Positions 16,901 through 19,428 of a stretch of DNA of 19,428 nt are shown piece after piece. The DNA comes from Streptomyces roseoverticillatus (GTDB taxonomy: Bacteria > Actinomycetota > Actinomycetes > Streptomycetales > Streptomycetaceae). Made by a program: the position numbers and the translations under genes. The notes under the pieces are model-generated. The model searched no databases. It worked only from the letters and a program-made list of their open reading frames with translations, and had not been told where the DNA came from. Where the stretch lies: assembly GCF_000719265.1 (NCBI RefSeq), contig NZ_JOFL01000044.1, forward strand, positions 1 to 19,428. Direction: 5' to 3'. Within the stretch, counting starts at the first letter, position 1. Every line of letters starts with the position of its first letter.

Positions 16901-19428
16901 GCCGACACCCGCTCGGCGGTCAACGACGTCACCACACCGTCATCGAGAACACCGGCCGTGTGAATCACAGCGGTCAGCGGATGCCCGGCCGGGACCGAGG
17001 CCACGAGCGAAGCCGTCGCCTCCCGGTCCGCTACGTCACACGCGACAACTGCCACCTCGGCACCGAGGCCGGTCAGTTCGTCACGGAGTTCCGCCGCACC
17101 CGGCGCCTCAGGGCCGCGCCGGCTGGCCAGCAGCAGGTGCTTCACACCGCGTTCGGCCACGAGATGACGGGCCAGTACGCCGCCCAGGCCGCCGGTGCCA
17201 CCTGTGATCAGCACCGTGCCGTCCGCGTCCCACTCCGGCACGGCGGACGATGCGCCGCCCTCCGCGGCGAACCTGGCCAGCCGGCCCACGAGCACGGCGC
17301 CCTCGCGTACGGCGAACCGGTCATCGCCGGAAGCCGGCAGGCCGGACAGCACGGCCGAAGCATCGCCGCGCTCGGCGTCCACCAGGACGAAGCGGCCCGG
17401 ATGCTCCAGTTGCGCCGATCCCACCAGGCCCCAGACGGCGGCGGCGGCGAGGTCGTCACCGGAGAGCGCGCCGTCCGTGACGAACACCAGCCGCGACGCG
17501 GCGAACCGCTCCTCCCCGAGCCACTCCTGAACCAGGCGCAGAGCCTGCGCCGTCACCTCGTGCACGGCCTCCGGGATGTCCCCCTCCACACCGGACACGG
17601 GAACCACGACCAGGTCCGGCACGTCGGTGACACCGGCCAGCACCGCGGTCCCGAGCGGATCGAGCACCACGCTCCGCGCGTCCGGCGAGGTTCCCGTCCC
17701 GGGGGCCGCCACCCACTCCAGCCGCAGCAGCGAACCCTGTTCCCCGGAAGCCCGGCGCGCGGCCGCCCGGGCTCCCAGAACCAGCGCATCGGCTGACAGC
17801 ACGAGGGCGCCCTCGGCATCCGCGACGGCCACCGAGAACACGTCCTCGCCGGTCCGCGTGACACGTATCCGCACGACCGAGGCCCCACCGGCATGCAGCG
17901 AGACCCCCTCCCACGACAGCGGCGCGACCTCGCGCCCCGCCGCGGCCACCTGCACCGCAGCCGCCAGCAGGGCCGGGTGCAGCCCGAAGGACTCGCCGTC
18001 CACCGCACCGGCCGGAAGCACGGCCTCGACGAACGTCTCGTGGTCACGGGCCCAGACCGCCCGAACCGTCCGGAACGCCGGACCGTGTTCCGCGGAGAAC
18101 GCCTCCGGGTCCACCGCCGAGGCACCACTGGGAGGCCAGACGGACGCGTCGAATTCCGCGGTCGTCTCCCCGGAGGTCAGTACACCGCGGGCATGCTCCG
18201 CCCACGTCCCGTCCACCGCATCGGCGGCCCGCGCGTAGACGCTCACCTGCCGCGCGCCCGACACGTCCGGAGCACCGGCCCACACCTGGATCAGCACCGC
18301 GCCGTCCCCGTCCAGTACCAGGGGCTCGGTGAAGGACAGCTTGCCGACCCGGTCGCAGCCGACCCGGTCACCCGCGTGAACGGCCAGTTCGAGGAATCCG
18401 GCGGCGGGGAAGACGGGCACGCCGTCCACCACGTGATCCAGCAGCCAGGGATGTGTCTGCGCCGACAGCCGGCCCGTGAACAGCACTCCGTCGAAGTCCG
18501 CCGCCGGCACCGCCGCGCCCAGCAGCGGATGCTCCACGGACATCAGCCCGGCGGCGGACACGTCGCCCGCCGTGACACCCGGCTTCGGCCAGTAGCGCTC
18601 GTGCTGGAACGGGTAGGTGGGCAGGTCGACGCGGCGGGCGCCGGTGCCATTGAAGAACGCGGCCCAGTCCACGTCCACGCCCCCGACGTGGAGGCGCGCG
18701 AGGGCGGTGAGCAGGGCCGTCTCTTCGGGGCGGTCCTTGCGAAGGGCCGGGACCGCGACCGGGACGTCCTCCAGGATGTGCTGGGCCATCGCCGTCAGCA
18801 CACCGTCCGGACCCAGCTCCAGGAACGCCGAGGCGCCTTCGGCCGCCAGAGTGCGCATGCCGTCGGCGAAACGTACCGTCTCCCGGACGTGCCTGACCCA
18901 GTACTCCGCCGAGCACACCAGCTCCGGGCCGGCGAGCTCACCGGTGACGTTCGATACGAGAGGAAGCCGCGGGGCCTGGAAGGTGATGCCGGTGACGGCC
19001 CGGCGGAAGTCGTCCAGCATCGGTTCCATCAGCGGCGAGTGGAACGCGTGGCTCACCGGCAGCCGCTGCGTCTTGCGTCCCTCCGCCGCGAACCCCTCGG
19101 CGATGCGCAGCACCTCGGTCTCGTCCCCGGCGATCACGACCGACTCCGGGCCGTTGACCGCCGCCAGGGACACCCCCTCCACCAGCCGCGCCGAAACCTC
19201 ACCCTCCGCCGCCTGCACAGCCACCATCGCGCCACCCGCAGGCAGCGCCTGCATCAACCGCGCACGCGCCGCCACCAAAGCACAGGCGTCCTCCAGCGAG
19301 AACACCCCCGCCACATACGCCGCCGCAACCTCACCGATCGAATGCCCGGCCACAAAATCCGGACGGATCCCCCACGACTCCACCAGCCGGAACAACGCCA
19401 CCTCGACCGCGAACAACGCCGGCTGCGT
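10147..19428 (-). CDS. Type I modular polyketide synthase with terminal thioesterase (PKS-A, 5' end outside window)
   Basis: The frame is open from the right edge to a TGA at 10147-10149, giving about 3093 residues; the true start lies beyond 19428. Domains in order, with residues counted from the window edge: AT lacking its N-terminus (Ser 30 in GHSIGE, HAFH at 127), DH (His 332), KR (LDD at about 826-828), ACP (Ser 1053), KS (Cys 1285 in DTACSAS), AT (Ser 1711 in GHSFGE, VAGH at 1808), DH (His 2013), KR (LDD at about 2520-2522), ACP (Ser 2746), TE (Ser 2939). The protein performs at least two elongation cycles and then releases the finished chain by cyclisation or hydrolysis. It is a cytosolic megasynthase, primed at its ACPs by a phosphopantetheinyl transferase not seen here. 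A strong hairpin follows its stop codon, then a P450 gene in the same direction. The family call is certain; the product is unknown. Confidence 0.97.
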   Translation of the reverse strand, partial: TQPALFAVEVALFRLVESWGIRPDFVAGHSIGEVAAAYVAGVFSLEDACALVAARARLMQALPAGGAMVAVQAAEGEVSARLVEGVSLAAVNGPESVVIAGDETEVLRIAEGFAAEGRKTQRLPVSHAFHSPLMEPMLDDFRRAVTGITFQAPRLPLVSNVTGELAGPELVCSAEYWVRHVRETVRFADGMRTLAAEGASAFLELGPDGVLTAMAQHILEDVPVAVPALRKDRPEETALLTALARLHVGGVDVDWAAFFNGTGARRVDLPTYPFQHERYWPKPGVTAGDVSAAGLMSVEHPLLGAAVPAADFDGVLFTGRLSAQTHPWLLDHVVDGVPVFPAAGFLELAVHAGDRVGCDRVGKLSFTEPLVLDGDGAVLIQVWAGAPDVSGARQVSVYARAADAVDGTWAEHARGVLTSGETTAEFDASVWPPSGASAVDPEAFSAEHGPAFRTVRAVWARDHETFVEAVLPAGAVDGESFGLHPALLAAAVQVAAAGREVAPLSWEGVSLHAGGASVVRIRVTRTGEDVFSVAVADAEGALVLSADALVLGARAAARRASGEQGSLLRLEWVAAPGTGTSPDARSVVLDPLGTAVLAGVTDVPDLVVVPVSGVEGDIPEAVHEVTAQALRLVQEWLGEERFAASRLVFVTDGALSGDDLAAAAVWGLVGSAQLEHPGRFVLVDAERGDASAVLSGLPASGDDRFAVREGAVLVGRLARFAAEGGASSAVPEWDADGTVLITGGTGGLGGVLARHLVAERGVKHLLLASRRGPEAPGAAELRDELTGLGAEVAVVACDVADREATASLVASVPAGHPLTAVIHTAGVLDDGVVTSLTAERVSAVLRPKADAAWHLHEATKDLGLAAFVVFSSISGVLGSAGQGNYAAGDVFLDALARHRAARGLPAQSLAWGVWAQGSGMRGTLSGTEIQRIAASGVPPLSAGQGLALFDAATASGETYLVPIGPVAAGTRVRGEVPPLLRGLLRGTRRAAATTATGAGTAVQLAGRLAGLGEGERARLMADLVRAEAAAVLGHASAEAVDARRGFQDLGFDSLTAVELRNRLTNATGLRLTATLVFDYPNPTTLAEHLVAVLLDEYGDAGAPAVVAAAVAEDPVVIVGMACRLPGGVRSPEDLWRLVLEGREGMSDFPADRGWDLDAVLGGAEGERGRSGTSKGGFLDGIADFDAAFFGISPREAVTMDPQQRLLLETSWEAIERSGIDPESLRGSRTGVYIGTNGVDYFGAVLNSAEDVEGHGGTGLAGSVLSGRISYTLGLEGPAVSLDTACSASLVALHWAAQSVRSGECSLALAGGVTVLSTPMSFPSFSRQGVLATDGRCKSFSDDADGTGWSEGVGVLVLERLSDARRNGHEVLAVVRGSAINQDGASNGLTAPNGPSQQRVIRQALANAGLSTGDVDAVEAHGTGTALGDPIEAQALLATYGQDRTEGRPLLLGSLKSNIGHTQAAAGAAGVIKTVMAMRHGVLPRTLHVGTPTTHVDWTAGDVELVMETTDWPDTGRPRRAGVSSFGISGTNAHAILEQAPDIAVRPGRDVRPAEAEAVPWLLSGKTSEALDAQVELVREWVGERPELSPLDVGFSLATGRAAFEHRAVLLAGAEVARGTAADRSLALLFPGQGGQRAGMGRELSDRFPVFAEALDAVLAHFDGELREVMFTDAERLDETRFTQPALFAIQVALFRLVESWGVRPDFVVGHSFGEIAAAHVAGVLSLADACTLVAARGRLMNSLPAGGAMMAIEASEQEVAARLTGGVAIAAINGPEAVVISGDETHVLRIADAFAAEDRKTRRVLVHVAGHCPLMDPILDDFRRVAEGLSYGTPKIRVVSTVTGEEASGELIGCADYWVRNVREPVRFADGIRTLAAEGASAFLELAPDSVLTAVAQHNLDGIPVAVPALRKGRPEETALLTAVASLHVAGVEADWPAFFAGTGAHRVDLPTYAFQHRRYWPKPGNPVGDVASAGLMPAEHPLLGAAVSLAGSGGMLFTSRLSAEAHPWLKDHAPGGKVVFPASGFLELAVRAGDQVGCEQVTGLALGTPLVLTAGTALVAQVRLGAPDEKGAREIRFFSRPEDAPDDDPWTEHATGTLSTGEHIADIDAPTWPPSGASAVDLDGFYDETGYGPAFRGLSSAWIRGDEVFAEAALEGDAASAAGSFGLHPALLEAVVHAASLSGAGDEDRIQQAVSWSGVCLHASGASAVRARVTKTGEDSVSVALADESGAPVLSARAVTVSTPPDAPEPVDHRRSSTLLRLDWLPAPEAEAAPGTSSVVLAPLGTGSLAEVTGSPELIAVPVPRTEGDVPAAVHEATAQALELVQGLLAEERFTTSRLVFVTQGAVFGSDLVAASLWGMMRSAHAEHLGRFILADLDDGTDLTEFLAKLPALTASGDVQFAVRDGAVHVGRLGWLPAATSARQPAWDPDGTVLITGATGALGIHLARWLAANGTRHLLLVSRSGPAAPGAAELAGELRELGALPTIAACDVADRAALDALLETIPAEHPLTAVLHLAGALDDGMITSLNPERLSVVLRPKADAAWHLHEATKDLDLSAFVMFSSLSGLLGAPGVANYAAANAFLDGLARHRVALGLPGQAQAWGHWAVDAGMAGELPESFLHRMRANGLAPVTIRQGTAMFDAALGYAEPVVAAMGEIAGPAQGQGDVPPPYRALVRRSRRSAAQAASASGAITFARQLLDLPEADRARRVVDLVRAEASVILGYASAEEVEADRDFLELGFDSLTSVELRNRIATATGLHLPATVVFDNKTPENLATWLRSELAAQPGPDGLPSGADLRGPAAGPEVDSLERIFVDAMETNKVEEARRLLSALSAMRRTFDNAAELEDLPLPTTLAEGPAEPRLVCISTPTANGGVHEYARLAAQFRGERHVSALPLVGFSAGERLPATPETGTRVVAESALRASDGHPFVLVGHSSAGAYAYAAAGLLENTWGIKPAAVVLLDTLSIRHESHEPIDYAAVMRENFLIHEVSPVRMTNSRLSAMGRWMGLLNRLEVQHTTAPVLVVHATRASSLQPAAPGPVGPDGEEQSHLFPSARIRKVDADHFSMVGDDAASTAQVMREWLGSVDGA
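11070..16110 (-). other. PKS-A terminal module: KS-AT(VAGH)-DH-KR-ACP
   Basis: The KS (about 14810-16100) has Cys at 15574-15576 in DTACSAS, plus EAHGTGT and [10 protein letters not shown] carrying the two catalytic histidines, so it looks active. The AT begins with LLFPGQGGQ near 14540. Its nucleophile is at 14296-14298 in GHSFGE, and VAGH at 13996-14007 replaces the usual HAFH or YASH. The DH has an intact [10 protein letters not shown] (His 13390-13392) and YGPAFRGL, but [11 protein letters not shown] has Glu at 12907-12909 instead of Asp. The KR has LDD at 11857-11865 and a normal NYAAAN. The ACP serine is at 11191-11193. This is the last elongation step before release. The AT motif suggests an ethylmalonyl or other alkylmalonyl extender, which is an inference from family signatures. 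Confidence 0.92.
16110..19428 (-). other. PKS-A penultimate module: AT(partial, malonyl)-DH-KR-ACP
   Basis: This is a partial module; its KS and the AT N-terminus lie beyond the right edge. The AT serine is at 19339-19341 in GHSIGE, and HAFH (19039-19050) predicts malonyl-CoA. The DH (about 17740-18545) keeps the first catalytic motif [10 protein letters not shown], with His at 18433-18435. The second motif, normally [11 protein letters not shown], reads [11 protein letters not shown], so the catalytic Asp is Ala at 17962-17964. The KR (Rossmann motif near 17200-17225) has LDD at 16939-16947, a B-type mark. Its usual NYAAxN motif reads NYAAGD, with Asp at 16762-16764 where Asn is expected. 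The ACP serine lies in GFDSL at 16270-16272. The likely output is a beta-hydroxyl extension unit if the KR works and the DH does not. No enoylreductase is present. Confidence 0.9.

Noticed and set aside
13390..17796. 1468-codon open frame on the plus strand
   Set aside because: Antisense to the KS-AT region of PKS-A; biased composition and no domain motifs.

Overview
The window is very GC-rich, and every convincing gene reads on the minus strand. Codon bias, modular polyketide synthase (PKS) architecture and an embedded cytochrome P450 point to Streptomyces or a close actinomycete. The whole window lies inside a type I modular PKS cluster, probably for a macrolide or related reduced polyketide. 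I do not recognise the exact compound.

Layout in transcription order (high to low coordinates). (1) 19428-10147 is the 3' part of a giant PKS gene ('PKS-A'; its 5' end is outside the window): partial AT, DH, KR, ACP, then a full KS-AT-DH-KR-ACP module, then a C-terminal thioesterase (TE). It carries the last extension module and the chain-release domain of an assembly line. (2) After a strong hairpin comes a P450 gene (10021-8831), probably a tailoring oxidase. (3) After a short gap with a second inverted repeat, another PKS gene ('PKS-B') starts at 8633 with an N-terminal docking helix. It encodes KS-AT-KR-ACP and then KS-AT-DH-KR, running off the left edge.

PKS-B is not intact as given. 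In the AT of its second module the reading frame breaks at 2241-2244, and about 50 conserved AT residues, including the segment just before the catalytic GHSxGE motif, are missing. The two sides meet at a shared GGAC. The upstream frame stops at 2151, while the rest of AT, DH and KR continues in another frame to position 1. This is either a real inactivating deletion or a collapse between near-identical AT sequences in the assembly.

Predicted chemistry: the AT domains with a readable motif carry the malonyl signature HAFH, except the AT of the terminal module, which carries VAGH after a GHSFGE active site. This is the pattern associated with ethylmalonyl or larger alkylmalonyl units. The three complete KRs have the LDD motif of B-type ketoreductases. 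The two DH domains of PKS-A have a substituted catalytic Asp (Ala in one, Glu in the other), whereas the DH of PKS-B looks intact. No enoylreductase is present. The TE-bearing gene lies upstream of a gene whose protein must accept a chain from another PKS, so gene order and assembly order may not be colinear.

The two intergenic gaps are 125 and 197 bp. I see no RNA genes, insertion sequences, CRISPR arrays or plus-strand genes; the very long plus-strand open frames are antisense shadows of GC-rich PKS codons.
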